From LMUY01 sp965199005 (GTDB lineage: Bacteria; Pseudomonadota; Alphaproteobacteria; Acetobacterales; Acetobacteraceae): a stretch of 64,000 nt of DNA. The stretch is taken from positions 1,488,001 to 1,552,000 of the forward strand of contig CBDAQK010000006.1 in the NCBI GenBank assembly GCA_965199005.1, written 5' to 3'. Shown one piece after another: positions 19,927 to 29,090 of this stretch. How positions within the stretch are numbered: position 1 is the first letter of the stretch; the number at the start of each line of letters is the position of its first letter. Under the pieces are notes generated by a model. It was not told where the DNA came from. It saw only the letters and a program-made list of their open reading frames with translations, and ran no database searches. The translations under genes were made by a program, and so were the position numbers.

Positions 19927-21684
19927 ATGTCCGAACGGTTTGCCCACATATTGCCGTTTGGAGCCGAGATTGATGGCGACACGACCCGGTTCCGGGTGTG
20001 GGCGCCCTCGGCCAAGCGGCTGACGCTGGAGTTGAATGGCCAGGCCACGCCGATGCGAGCCGAACCCGGCGGGTGGTTTTCCACCGCCGCGAAGGCGCCG
20101 GCTGGAACAAAGTACCGCTACGGCTTGCCCGATGGCTTGGCTTTTCCCGACCCGGTATCCCGCGCCCAGGCTGGCGACGTGCATGACCCCAGCCTCGTCG
20201 TGGATGCTCGCGCGCATGTCTGGCAGCACGGCCAATGGATGGGGCGTCCATGGCACGAGGCGGTGGTTTATGAACTGCATCCCGGCGCCTTCGGTGGCTT
20301 CGACGGCATCCGGGCGCAGTTGCCCCGGCTGGCTGCGCTTGGGGTAACGGCGGTGGAGCTGATGCCCATCGCCGACTTCCCGGGCGAGCATAATTGGGGC
20401 TATGACGGCGTGCTGCCCTACGCGCCGGATGCGGCCTATGGCAGCCCCGCCCAGTTGAAGGCCCTCGTCGACGAGGCGCACGGGCTCGGCCTGATGGTGA
20501 TGCTGGACGTGGTCTACAACCATTTCGGTCCGGACGGCGCCTACATCCACGCCTTCGCCAAGTCGTTCTTCCGCGAGGACGTGAAAACGCCATGGGGCGC
20601 GTCCATCGACTTCCGCAGGCCCGAGGTGCGGCAGTATTTCGAACAGAATGCGCTGTATTGGCTGATGGAATACCGCTTCGACGGGCTGCGCTTCGATGCG
20701 GTGCACGCCATCGGCGACCCCGATTTCCTGGACGAAATGGCGGCAATGCTGCGCCGGTCTGTCGAGCCGGGGCGCCATATCCATCTCGTCCTTGAACACG
20801 AGGGCAATGCCGCCCGCCACCTCCGCGCAGGTCCGGACGCGCCGGGCTACGACGCGCAATGGACCGATGACGTGCATCATTGCCTGCACGTTTTGCTGAC
20901 GGGGGAGAGCGAGGGGTATTACGAAGATTTCGATCGCCCGATCCACCGTCTGGCGCGCTGCATGGCGGAAGGTTTCGCCTATCAGGGGGACGTTTCCAAA
21001 CACTCCGGCAAACCGCGCGGCGAACCATCCGCTCACCTGCCGACCACCGCCTTCGTCATTTGCCTGCAGAACCACGACCAGATCGGCAACCGCGCGCTGG
21101 GCGAGCGGCTGACGCAACTGGCAGACCCGCAAGCCTTGCGGGCGGCCACGACACTCCTGCTGTTGTCGCCGTTCGTGCCGATGCTGTTCATGGGCGAAGA
21201 GGTCGCGAGCGCCACACCCTTCCTGTTCTTCACCAGTCACAACGAGGAACTGGCCGCGTTGGTGAGGGAGGGCCGCCGGGCCGAGTTCAAGCATTTTGCC
21301 GCCTTCCAGGATCCGGAACGGCGGGAGAAAATCCCCGATCCCAACGCCCCCAGCACGTTCCAGGCGTCGGTGCCCGAGTTTAACGGCGACAGCAGTTTCA
21401 TCACGAAGCTACTGGAAATCCGGCGGAGACGGGTGGTCCCGGGAATCCCGGAGTGCCGCAGCGCTGGCGTGGAGGTGCTCGGCAAGTCGGCACTGGTGGC
21501 CCGTTGGCATTTGGGCAGCGGCGGCACTCTCGCCATCGCGATCAACTTAGGCGACGATAAGGCACAGCTGCCTCTCCCAAGGGGAGACACGATCTTCGAA
21601 ACGCCCGATGGCGCGTGGGACGCGGCCATGTACGGCACAATTTTGGAGCGGTCCGCCGTGGCCTGGATTGAGCCTGCCCTGTGA
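19927..21684 (+). CDS. treZ: Malto-oligosyltrehalose trehalohydrolase TreZ
   Basis: A 585-residue GH13 enzyme releasing trehalose from the end of maltooligosyltrehalose made by TreY. An N-terminal CBM48-like domain (RFRVWAPSAKRLTLELNG) precedes the barrel, which carries AVELMPIADFPGEHNWGYDG, a TreZ hallmark, nucleophile Asp257 in FDGLRFDAVHAI, Glu290 in HLVLEHEGNA and the third acid in LQNHDQIGNRA. Length is normal for TreZ. The stop overlaps malQ by 4 bases (GTGA). TreY lies two genes downstream, separated by malQ, so the TreYZ pair is split but within the same transcript. Confidence 0.93.
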   Translation: MSERFAHILPFGAEIDGDTTRFRVWAPSAKRLTLELNGQATPMRAEPGGWFSTAAKAPAGTKYRYGLPDGLAFPDPVSRAQAGDVHDPSLVVDARAHVWQHGQWMGRPWHEAVVYELHPGAFGGFDGIRAQLPRLAALGVTAVELMPIADFPGEHNWGYDGVLPYAPDAAYGSPAQLKALVDEAHGLGLMVMLDVVYNHFGPDGAYIHAFAKSFFREDVKTPWGASIDFRRPEVRQYFEQNALYWLMEYRFDGLRFDAVHAIGDPDFLDEMAAMLRRSVEPGRHIHLVLEHEGNAARHLRAGPDAPGYDAQWTDDVHHCLHVLLTGESEGYYEDFDRPIHRLARCMAEGFAYQGDVSKHSGKPRGEPSAHLPTTAFVICLQNHDQIGNRALGERLTQLADPQALRAATTLLLLSPFVPMLFMGEEVASATPFLFFTSHNEELAALVREGRRAEFKHFAAFQDPERREKIPDPNAPSTFQASVPEFNGDSSFITKLLEIRRRRVVPGIPECRSAGVEVLGKSALVARWHLGSGGTLAIAINLGDDKAQLPLPRGDTIFETPDGAWDAAMYGTILERSAVAWIEPAL

Positions 21685-23672
21685 CATTGCACGCTTTAGC
21701 CGAGGCAGGGGGCCTCGCGCTACGATGGAAGGACGTGCACGGCCGGTGGCATGACGTTGGCGACGATACCCTCCGCTCCGTATTGCGGTCGTTGGGCCTG
21801 CCTGCCGGCCACGACGCGGAGATCGCCAGCAGCCTGCAATCGCTACAGAACCCGGCAACTTTGCCCCCGCTGGTGACGGGCGAGGCGTCGGGCACTTTGA
21901 CTATTGCGGTTCCTGCTGGACCCTATGAGTTGGTGCTGGAGAGCGGGGAAAGTATCGCCGGAAACGCGTGGGGTGGCACCAAAGCGACGATCCCATTGCC
22001 AGCCGAACCCGGCTATCACCGCCTGCGGATCGCCAACGCAGAGGTGGTGGTCGCCGTTGCGCCAGCACGCTGCTGGACCGTTGCGGATACCATGCCGCAC
22101 CGGGGATGGGGCTTGGCCGCGCAACTCTACTCTCTGCGGCGGCCTGGCGATGGGGGTATCGGCGATTTCGGTGGCCTGGCAGACCTCGTTCGCAACGCCG
22201 CGCAGCATGGCGCCGCCGCCGTCGCGATCAGCCCGGTCCACGCGCAATTTTCTGGCACCTCGGACCGATTCAGCCCCTACTCCCCCTCCAGCCGCACGCT
22301 CCTGAACGTGCTGCACGCCAAGCTGGACCTGTCCGGCCCGGAAGCCGCGCGGCTGGAGGCGATGGACCTGGTGGACTGGCCGGCCGCCGCGCGGTTGCGG
22401 TTCGACGCTCTCGATGCGGTATTGAAGGCAGCCGAGCTTGGCGGAGCCCTGTGGGACGAGTTCCAGCGCTTCCGCGCCTCGGAAGGCGCCGGGTTGGAGG
22501 GGCACGCCCGGTTCGAGGCACTGCACGAGGCGATGATGCACCATAACGGGCGGTGGCATTGGCGCGACTGGCCGGACGGGTTGTCGGACGCCAGCAGTGG
22601 CGCCGTCAGCCAGTTTGCCGCCGAGCATGCGCGCGACATCACCCGCCATGCCTTTTACCAATTCATGGCCGACCGAAGCCTTGCCGCCGCGCAACGCGCA
22701 GCCGAGCAGGCGGGCATGCCGATCGGCCTGGTGTCGGACCTGGCCGTCGGCGTCGATTCCGGTGGCAGCCAGTGTTGGGCGCGGCCCGACCAGACGTTGC
22801 TGGGGCTGAACGTCGGGGCACCGCCCGACCTGCTGAACACCAGGGGCCAAAGCTGGGGCTTGGCAGCCTTCTCGCCCCGTGGTCTGCAACTGCATGGGTT
22901 CGGCGTGTTCATCGATATGCTCCGCGCCGCCATGCGCCACGCCGGGGGTGTGCGGATCGACCATGCCATGGGGTTGGCCCGGCTCTGGGTCATGCCCGAT
23001 GGCGCGAGTTCGGCAGACGGCGTCTACCTCCACTTCCCCGTGGACGATTTGCTGCGGCTGATCCGGCTGGAGTCGCTGCGGCACCGCGCCGTCGTGCTGG
23101 GCGAGGATCTCGGCACCCTGCCGGACGGCTTCCAGGGCCGCATTTCGTCGGCCGGCATGCTGGGCATGCGCGTCTTGTGGTTCGAGCGGGCGCAGGACCA
23201 GGGGTTCACTGCGCCGTCCGGCTGGGATTACGGCGCCGTGTCCATGACCAGCACGCATGACCTGGCGACAGTAGCCGGCTGGTGGTCGGGCCGTGACACG
23301 GCATGGCGCCGGCAATTGGGCCAGATCGATGATGCTGGCGTCCAGCGCGAGCACGGCGAACGGGCGCGGGACCGCCAATTGCTCTGGTCCGCCATGCAGG
23401 CCAGCGGCGCAGCACAGGGCGAGGCGCCGCCTCCCAACCAGCCAGAAGGCGCCGTGGACGCGGCCATCCGCCATGTCGGATCGGCCACATGCACCCTCAC
23501 GATCATTCCCTTGGAGGACGCCTTGGCGTTGCAGGAGCAACCAAACCTGCCCGGGACGCTTGATGAACATCCGAATTGGCGTCGTCGCATGCCCGGGCCA
23601 GCCGCTACCTTGCTGGACGACCCGGCGGTAGCGGCGCGCCTGCAAGACCTCGACGCCGTCAGGGAACGATAA
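21681..23672 (+). CDS. malQ: 4-alpha-glucanotransferase (amylomaltase)
   Basis: A 663-residue GH77 enzyme that disproportionates maltooligosaccharides. The N-terminal extension (about 1-135) is the type found in the longer, E. coli-like MalQ. Catalytic region: GGVRIDHAMGLARLW with nucleophile Asp427, VVLGEDLGTLPDGF with the acid/base Glu, and MTSTHDLATVAGWW. The GTG start overlaps the treZ stop; treY begins one base after the malQ stop. In this context it probably re-extends the short maltooligosaccharides left by TreY/TreZ so they can be re-used. No debranching enzyme (TreX/GlgX) is present in the window. Confidence 0.93.
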   Translation: MTLHALAEAGGLALRWKDVHGRWHDVGDDTLRSVLRSLGLPAGHDAEIASSLQSLQNPATLPPLVTGEASGTLTIAVPAGPYELVLESGESIAGNAWGGTKATIPLPAEPGYHRLRIANAEVVVAVAPARCWTVADTMPHRGWGLAAQLYSLRRPGDGGIGDFGGLADLVRNAAQHGAAAVAISPVHAQFSGTSDRFSPYSPSSRTLLNVLHAKLDLSGPEAARLEAMDLVDWPAAARLRFDALDAVLKAAELGGALWDEFQRFRASEGAGLEGHARFEALHEAMMHHNGRWHWRDWPDGLSDASSGAVSQFAAEHARDITRHAFYQFMADRSLAAAQRAAEQAGMPIGLVSDLAVGVDSGGSQCWARPDQTLLGLNVGAPPDLLNTRGQSWGLAAFSPRGLQLHGFGVFIDMLRAAMRHAGGVRIDHAMGLARLWVMPDGASSADGVYLHFPVDDLLRLIRLESLRHRAVVLGEDLGTLPDGFQGRISSAGMLGMRVLWFERAQDQGFTAPSGWDYGAVSMTSTHDLATVAGWWSGRDTAWRRQLGQIDDAGVQREHGERARDRQLLWSAMQASGAAQGEAPPPNQPEGAVDAAIRHVGSATCTLTIIPLEDALALQEQPNLPGTLDEHPNWRRRMPGPAATLLDDPAVAARLQDLDAVRER

Positions 23673-26453
23673 ATGAAGCCATTCACCGCGACCGCCCGCC
23701 TCCAGTTCCACAAGGACTTTACCCTGGATGCGGCGGCGGCGCTGGTGCCGTATTTTGCGAGCCTGGGTATTTCCCACCTCTATGCCTCCCCCCTGCTGAA
23801 ATCCCGCCCCGGGTCGACCCACGGCTACGACATCGTCGACCACAACGAGATCGACCCGGAATTGGGCAGCGAGGAAGCGCTCCAGCGGTTGGTCGCCGAG
23901 CTCCGGCGGCACGAAATGGGGTTGGTCCTCGACATCGTTCCCAACCACATGGGCGTCGGCGGCGCCGACAATGCGTGGTGGCTGGACGTGCTGGAATGGG
24001 GCCGCGCCAGCGTCTATGCCGAGTATTTCGACATTGACTGGGACCCACCGGACGCCTCGCTCCGAGGAAGGATGCTGGCGCCGTTCTTAGGCTCGCCCTA
24101 CGGCGACTGTCTGGCCAACAAGGAGTTGACGCTGCAGTTCGACCCGGAGGACGGGCGCCTCTACGTCGGCTACTACTCCCACCGCTTCCCGGTCAACCCG
24201 CGCGATTATCCCTCGGTGCTGCTGACGGAAGGTGGTCCGCTGGAGGAGGTGGCCCGCAAATTCGCCGAGATGTCCAGCGCCAGCCGGGATGCCATGCGGC
24301 GGGACGCCGCCGCGGCGCGGGCAGAACTCCGCTCCCCCGACTACACGCAAGCCATCGCGGAATGCCTGCGGGCCTATGACCCGGCAACCGAGACCGGGCG
24401 CGACCACCTGCATCGCCTGCTGGAGCGGCAGAATTACCGCCTGGCGTGGTGGCGCGCCGCGACGGACGAGATAAACTGGCGCCGGTTCTTCGACGTGAAT
24501 GGCCTGGCGGGCGTGCGCGTCGAAGTGCCCGCAGTGTTCGATGAGACGCATCGCACGATCTTGCGCCTCTACACCGAGGGGTTGATCGACGCCGTGCGCA
24601 TCGATCACGTCGATGGCCTGGCCGACCCACGCGGTTATTGCCGTAAGTTACGCCGGTTGCTGGACACGGCACAAAAGCGCCGCCCGCCAGAGTTGCGGCA
24701 GGAGCGCGCCGGGCTGTGGATCGAGAAAATCCTGGCACCGCACGAATCTCTCGCAGCCGAGTGGCTGACCGACGGCACGACCGGCTACGACTACATGAAC
24801 GACGTTTCCGCCGTTTTGCACGATCCGGCGGGCGAGGAGAAACTGACGACGCTGTGGAGCGGCCTCACCGGGCGCCCCGCCTCCTTCGAGGTCGAGGCCA
24901 TGGCCGCCCGGCGCCAGATCCTTCGCGAGAGCTTGTCGAGCGAGCTGTTTTCCACCGCCGCCGCGATTGCCCGCATCGCCCGGCGGGATCTGTCGACGCG
25001 CGACTACACGCTGACGGCGATCCGCCGCGCCCTGGTCGAGATACTCGTGCATTTCCACGTCTACCGGATTTACGCCGGGCTGGGCGGAATGTCCGAGCCG
25101 GACACGCGGGAGATGGATTGGGCTATGGCCGGCGCGCGGCGCACCGTCCGGCCCACGGATCGCGAGTTGCTGGAGCTGATTGGTAAATGGCTGTCTGGCG
25201 ACGGCATCCGCCAGGTTCCGGCCGGAAGCCGCCGGCAAGAGCGGATGCGGGCGATGGTGAAATTCCAGCAACTCTCCGCCCCCACGGCTGCCAAATCGGT
25301 GGAGGACACGACGTTCTACCGGTTTGGACGGCTGATCTCCCGTAACGAGGTGGGAACCGAGCCGTCACAATTCGCCATTTCCCCGGCGGCCTACCATGCC
25401 GCGATGCGCAACCGCCGCAAGGCCCTGCCCCGGGCTTTGCTGGCAACCGCGACGCACGATCACAAGCGCGGCGAAGATACCCGCGCCCGGCTGGCCGTGA
25501 TCAGCGAAATCCCCGGAGAATGGGAGGCGGCGCTCAACCGCTGGACCCGGCTGAATGCCCCGCTGAAGAAAGATCTGGGTGGCCCCGCGCCCGATGCCTG
25601 CGACGAGATCATGTTGTACGAAAGCCTGGTCGGCGCCTGGCCGCTGGGCCTTTCGGCAGATGACCGCGACGGCGTGGCCGCGCTGGAAGAACGCTTGGCG
25701 GCATGGCAGGAAAAAGCGTTGCGTGAAGGCAAGCGGCATAGCGGCTGGGCCGTGCCGAACGTCGAGTACGAAGCCGCCTGCCGCGACTTCCTGCATCAGG
25801 TCATGGATCCAGACCGCACGTCACGCGTGCTGCACGAGGTCGCGGATTTCGTGGAGCGGATCGCCGCACCGGGCGCCGTCAACGCGCTTTCCCAGGCTGT
25901 GTTGCGGATCATGTCGCCAGGCGTGCCAGATCTGTATCAGGGCACGGAGTATTGGGATTTCAGTCTCGTCGACCCCGATAACCGCCGCCCGGTCGATTTT
26001 GCCGCCCGGCAAGCCTCCTTGCAGGCCGACGCAAGCCCTGCCGCTTTGCTGCCCGATTGGAAGGATGGCCGGGTGAAGCAAGCCGTGATCGCACGCTGCT
26101 TGCGGTATCGCGCGCGGTCCGGCGGCCTGTTCGTCGAGGGCAGCTATACGCCGCTCCGGGTTGAAGGAAAACGCGCCGACAACGTGCTGGCGTTCGCCCG
26201 GGTCCACGAGGGACGAGCCGCTATCATCGCCGTGACCCGGTTGCCGGCACAACTCTCTGGCATCGGCGCACAACCATTACCAGATGCGAGCGTGTGGGAC
26301 GGAACCTTCATTGTTTCACCACGTAACTTCATGGCCCGCCGTACTCTTGACGTAATGGTTGGGGAAAAGGTGGCCGGCAGGGAAATTGTGGGACGCTTGC
26401 CGGTTTCTGACATACTCGCCACCCTCCCAGTGGCAGTGCTGGAGGTTCGATGA
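23673..26453 (+). CDS. treY: Malto-oligosyltrehalose synthase TreY
   Basis: A 926-residue GH13 intramolecular transglucosylase that turns the reducing-end alpha-1,4 bond of a maltodextrin into the alpha,alpha-1,1 bond of trehalose. Recognised from TARLQFHKDFTLDAAAALVP, the SHLYASPLLKSRPGSTHGYD stretch, VPNHMGVGG, nucleophile Asp311 in VRIDHVDGLADPRG and Glu351 in LWIEKILAPHESL. The end has FSLVDPDNRRPVDF, also typical of TreY. Length is slightly above the bacterial norm (about 770-900). The gene starts directly after malQ and ends overlapping otsA by 4 bases (ATGA). Confidence 0.95.
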   Translation: MKPFTATARLQFHKDFTLDAAAALVPYFASLGISHLYASPLLKSRPGSTHGYDIVDHNEIDPELGSEEALQRLVAELRRHEMGLVLDIVPNHMGVGGADNAWWLDVLEWGRASVYAEYFDIDWDPPDASLRGRMLAPFLGSPYGDCLANKELTLQFDPEDGRLYVGYYSHRFPVNPRDYPSVLLTEGGPLEEVARKFAEMSSASRDAMRRDAAAARAELRSPDYTQAIAECLRAYDPATETGRDHLHRLLERQNYRLAWWRAATDEINWRRFFDVNGLAGVRVEVPAVFDETHRTILRLYTEGLIDAVRIDHVDGLADPRGYCRKLRRLLDTAQKRRPPELRQERAGLWIEKILAPHESLAAEWLTDGTTGYDYMNDVSAVLHDPAGEEKLTTLWSGLTGRPASFEVEAMAARRQILRESLSSELFSTAAAIARIARRDLSTRDYTLTAIRRALVEILVHFHVYRIYAGLGGMSEPDTREMDWAMAGARRTVRPTDRELLELIGKWLSGDGIRQVPAGSRRQERMRAMVKFQQLSAPTAAKSVEDTTFYRFGRLISRNEVGTEPSQFAISPAAYHAAMRNRRKALPRALLATATHDHKRGEDTRARLAVISEIPGEWEAALNRWTRLNAPLKKDLGGPAPDACDEIMLYESLVGAWPLGLSADDRDGVAALEERLAAWQEKALREGKRHSGWAVPNVEYEAACRDFLHQVMDPDRTSRVLHEVADFVERIAAPGAVNALSQAVLRIMSPGVPDLYQGTEYWDFSLVDPDNRRPVDFAARQASLQADASPAALLPDWKDGRVKQAVIARCLRYRARSGGLFVEGSYTPLRVEGKRADNVLAFARVHEGRAAIIAVTRLPAQLSGIGAQPLPDASVWDGTFIVSPRNFMARRTLDVMVGEKVAGREIVGRLPVSDILATLPVAVLEVR

Positions 26454-27889
26454 ACCGTCTCGTCGTAGTCTCAAACCGCGTACCAACGCCGGGTGTTGGG
26501 GCACAGGCTGGCGGATTGGCAGTGGCGCTGGCCGGGTTGATGGGCCAGCGCGGCGGCCTCTGGTTCGGGTGGAGCGGCAACGTCTCCGACGACCACAGCG
26601 TCAAGTCGGAGCAGGATGGCAACGTGCAATACGCGACGGTCGACTTGTCGCGAAACGAGCACGACCGCTACTACAACGAGTTCTCCAACAGCACGTTGTG
26701 GCCGCTACTTCACTCGATGCCGGAGCTGATGAGCTTCAACCGGCGGAACGCGCAGGTCTATCGCGCGGTGAATGAGCGGATGGCAGCTAGCCTGGTGCCG
26801 ATGCTGCGCCCGAACGACCTGCTGTGGATTCACGATTATCATCTCATGGCGATGCCTGCGATGCTCCGGACGCGCGGGGTGACGGCGCCAATCGGTTTTT
26901 TCCTCCATATTCCCTTTCCATCGCCGGATATGCTCGCCAGCGTGCCGGAAGCCGGCGCGCTGATCCGCGACCTCGTCTCGGCCGATCTGATCGGCTTTCA
27001 AACCCAGAACGATGTGGAGAATTTCGCCGAGGCGGCCCGGCGGCTGGCGGGGGCCACGCGGCTGACCGGAAGCTGGCTGCATGTCGATGGACGCCGCGTG
27101 CGATTGGGGGCATTCCCGGTCGAGATCGAGGCGCGGGAGTTCGCCGGCACGGCCGAACACGCCTGGCGCGCGGCCCCGACCGAACGGTTGCGCCGCAGCC
27201 TACAGGGTCAGAAGCTCATTCTCGGCGTGGATCGTCTGGACCCGACAAAGGGACTCATCCAGCGCATGGCGGGATATCGCCGGTTGCTCGAGTCGCGCCC
27301 GGACTGGCGTCGCCGGGTCACGATGCTGCAAATCGCGGCGGAGAGCCGGAAGGATGTGACGGCCTACCGGACGCTGCGTGAGGCGGTGGATCGCGAAGGC
27401 GGCGCCATAAACAGCGAATGGAGCGAACCAGACTGGACCCCGCTGCGGATCGTCGCCCGCGCGGGCGCTCGCGCGACGATGGCCGGCTATATGCGGGAGG
27501 CTCGCGTGGGGCTCGTGACGCCGCTGCGTGACGGGATGAACCTGGTGGCGAAGGAATACGTCGCCGCGCAGAACCCGCAGGATCCCGGCGTGTTGGTGCT
27601 GTCCAAATTCGCCGGCGCGTCCCGGCAATTGAGCGCAGCCGTAATCGTCAACCCGCACGATCCGGACGAGTTGGCGGATGCGCTCGATGGCGCGTTGCGG
27701 ATGAATTTGCCAGAGCGACAGGAGCGCTGGCAGGCATGCTGGCGGGCAATCGATGGGGCAACCCCGCTCAAGTGGGGCATGCACTTCCTGGCCACATTGT
27801 TGCGCGTCGGCAGCGGGACCCCCGCAAACACGGTCGCCGCTACGGCCGATGTCGTGCGGTCACGCGGCCCGGTAGCGGTTCCCGGCTAG
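26450..27889 (+). CDS. otsA: Trehalose-6-phosphate synthase OtsA
   Basis: A 479-residue GT20 glycosyltransferase making trehalose-6-phosphate from UDP-glucose and glucose-6-phosphate. Seen: the N-terminal donor/acceptor loop NRVPTPGVGAQAGGLAVAL, LLWIHDYHLMAMPAML, GFFLHIPFPSPDM, LILGVDRLDPTKGLIQRM and the C-terminal nucleotide-binding stretch PLRDGMNLVAKEYVAAQ. The ATG overlaps the treY stop (ATGA), making it the last gene of the run. No trehalose-6-phosphate phosphatase (otsB) follows or occurs in the window, so the phosphatase must be elsewhere for this route to yield trehalose. In other Alphaproteobacteria otsA is an EcfG target, consistent with the neighbouring stress locus. Confidence 0.95.
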   Translation: MNRLVVVSNRVPTPGVGAQAGGLAVALAGLMGQRGGLWFGWSGNVSDDHSVKSEQDGNVQYATVDLSRNEHDRYYNEFSNSTLWPLLHSMPELMSFNRRNAQVYRAVNERMAASLVPMLRPNDLLWIHDYHLMAMPAMLRTRGVTAPIGFFLHIPFPSPDMLASVPEAGALIRDLVSADLIGFQTQNDVENFAEAARRLAGATRLTGSWLHVDGRRVRLGAFPVEIEAREFAGTAEHAWRAAPTERLRRSLQGQKLILGVDRLDPTKGLIQRMAGYRRLLESRPDWRRRVTMLQIAAESRKDVTAYRTLREAVDREGGAINSEWSEPDWTPLRIVARAGARATMAGYMREARVGLVTPLRDGMNLVAKEYVAAQNPQDPGVLVLSKFAGASRQLSAAVIVNPHDPDELADALDGALRMNLPERQERWQACWRAIDGATPLKWGMHFLATLLRVGSGTPANTVAATADVVRSRGPVAVPG

Positions 27890-27944
27890 TACAGCGTTTC
27901 CATCGAACGACTCCTCTCCCGCTGCGAGGCGCCGTGCCACCCGT

Positions 27945-27972
27945 GGTGGGCTAAAGCTTACCTTGGCCCACC
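27945..27972. terminator. Candidate bidirectional hairpin between otsA and alcohol dehydrogenase
   Basis: Inverted repeat GGTGGGC (27945-27951) and GCCCACC (27966-27972) with a 14-base loop, lying between the convergent ends of otsA and the alcohol dehydrogenase gene. Its position suits a shared terminator, but no T-run is present on either strand, so this is a weak call. Confidence 0.35.
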
Positions 27973-27981
27973 GCATCTCAC

Positions 27982-29037
27982 CTACGCGGCCTGCAGGACC
28001 AGGCGGCCGGTGACCTTCCCGTCCTTGAGCCGCATGAGGGCGTTGTTCGCCTCTGACATTGGCACGGTCGAGTAGGCCAGCGGCTTCAGTTTACCGGACT
28101 GCGCCAAAGCGACGAGTTCGCGCAACTCCTTCGGGTTGCCGACGTAGCTGCCGCCGATCGTCGCCTCCCGCATCGCGATGATCGGCAAGGCGAGCGTGAT
28201 CTCGCCACCGAACAGGCCCACCTGCACCATGCGGCCACCCTTGGTCAGTGCGCCAAAGGCGAACCGTGCCGTTGCCGTGCCGTTCACCAGATCGATCACG
28301 GCCCGCACCGGCCCGCCTGCCGCGGCGATGATCCGCTCCGACACGCCCTCACCCGTCCCGTCTACCGTCGCCGTCGCGCCGGCGGCGGTGGCGGTGGCCC
28401 GTTTCTCCTCGCTGACGTCGACAGAGACGATGTTGCGGTGCCCCATTGCCTTCAAGATGGCAATCGCGTTCAGCCCCAACCCCCCGGCGCCAACCAGCAC
28501 AATGGGCATATCCGGCGGGATCGGCATAATTTTCTTGATCGCCGAGTAGACGGTGATGCCGCTGCAGGCATAGGTCGCGGCGAGCGCCGGGTCGACCGTG
28601 CCGGGGTCGACCAGATGCCGCGGCTCCATTGCTAGGACGTGGGTGGCGTAACCGCCGTTTTGGTATACCCCGAGCGACCTGCCCTCGAGGCACATATTAT
28701 CCTCCTCGGCCAGGCAACGGTCGCAATGGCCGCAGCCGACCCAGGGGAAGACGATCCTGATGTCGCCGACTTTCACGCCGGACGCCTGGGGACCAAGCTT
28801 GACCACGCGGCCGACGATCTCGTGTCCCATGGCCAGCGGCAGTTTGACGCCGCGATCCTTCAGCGACATGCGCTTGCCGCCGCCGATGTCGTAGTAGCCC
28901 TCCCAGATATGAAGGTCGGAATGGCAGACGCCGCAATGCGTCACCTCCAACAGGATCTGCTTGCCGGTTGGTTCCGGTGTCGGCCACTCCATTTCTTGCA
29001 GCGCAGCCCCATTCTCCACCACCGCCCAGGCGCGCAT
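27982..29037 (-). CDS. Zinc-dependent alcohol dehydrogenase
   Basis: A 351-residue medium-chain dehydrogenase from the ATG at 29037, which has a strong Shine-Dalgarno (GGGAGGG); an in-frame extension to 29094 lacks support. Catalytic zinc ligands are Cys38 in CGVCHSDLH and His72 in MGHE; the structural zinc lobe has Cys102, 105, 108 and 116. The Rossmann motif is VGAGGLGLNAIAILKAMG followed by VSVDVSEEK, where the acidic residue suggests NAD rather than NADP. It oxidises alcohols or reduces aldehydes in the cytoplasm; exact substrate unknown. It stands downstream of, and 53 bases from, the ABC permease genes on the same strand and may be read through from them. Confidence 0.85.
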   Translation of the reverse strand: MRAWAVVENGAALQEMEWPTPEPTGKQILLEVTHCGVCHSDLHIWEGYYDIGGGKRMSLKDRGVKLPLAMGHEIVGRVVKLGPQASGVKVGDIRIVFPWVGCGHCDRCLAEEDNMCLEGRSLGVYQNGGYATHVLAMEPRHLVDPGTVDPALAATYACSGITVYSAIKKIMPIPPDMPIVLVGAGGLGLNAIAILKAMGHRNIVSVDVSEEKRATATAAGATATVDGTGEGVSERIIAAAGGPVRAVIDLVNGTATARFAFGALTKGGRMVQVGLFGGEITLALPIIAMREATIGGSYVGNPKELRELVALAQSGKLKPLAYSTVPMSEANNALMRLKDGKVTGRLVLQAA

Positions 29038-29090
29038 GGCATCCCTCCCTCGTTCTTGCGTGCGGATGACACACCCGCAGGCCGAGCCGG

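Noticed and set aside
21843..23948. 701-codon minus-strand open frame
   Set aside because: Antisense shadow of malQ and the start of treY; rich in His, Arg and Gln as such shadows are.
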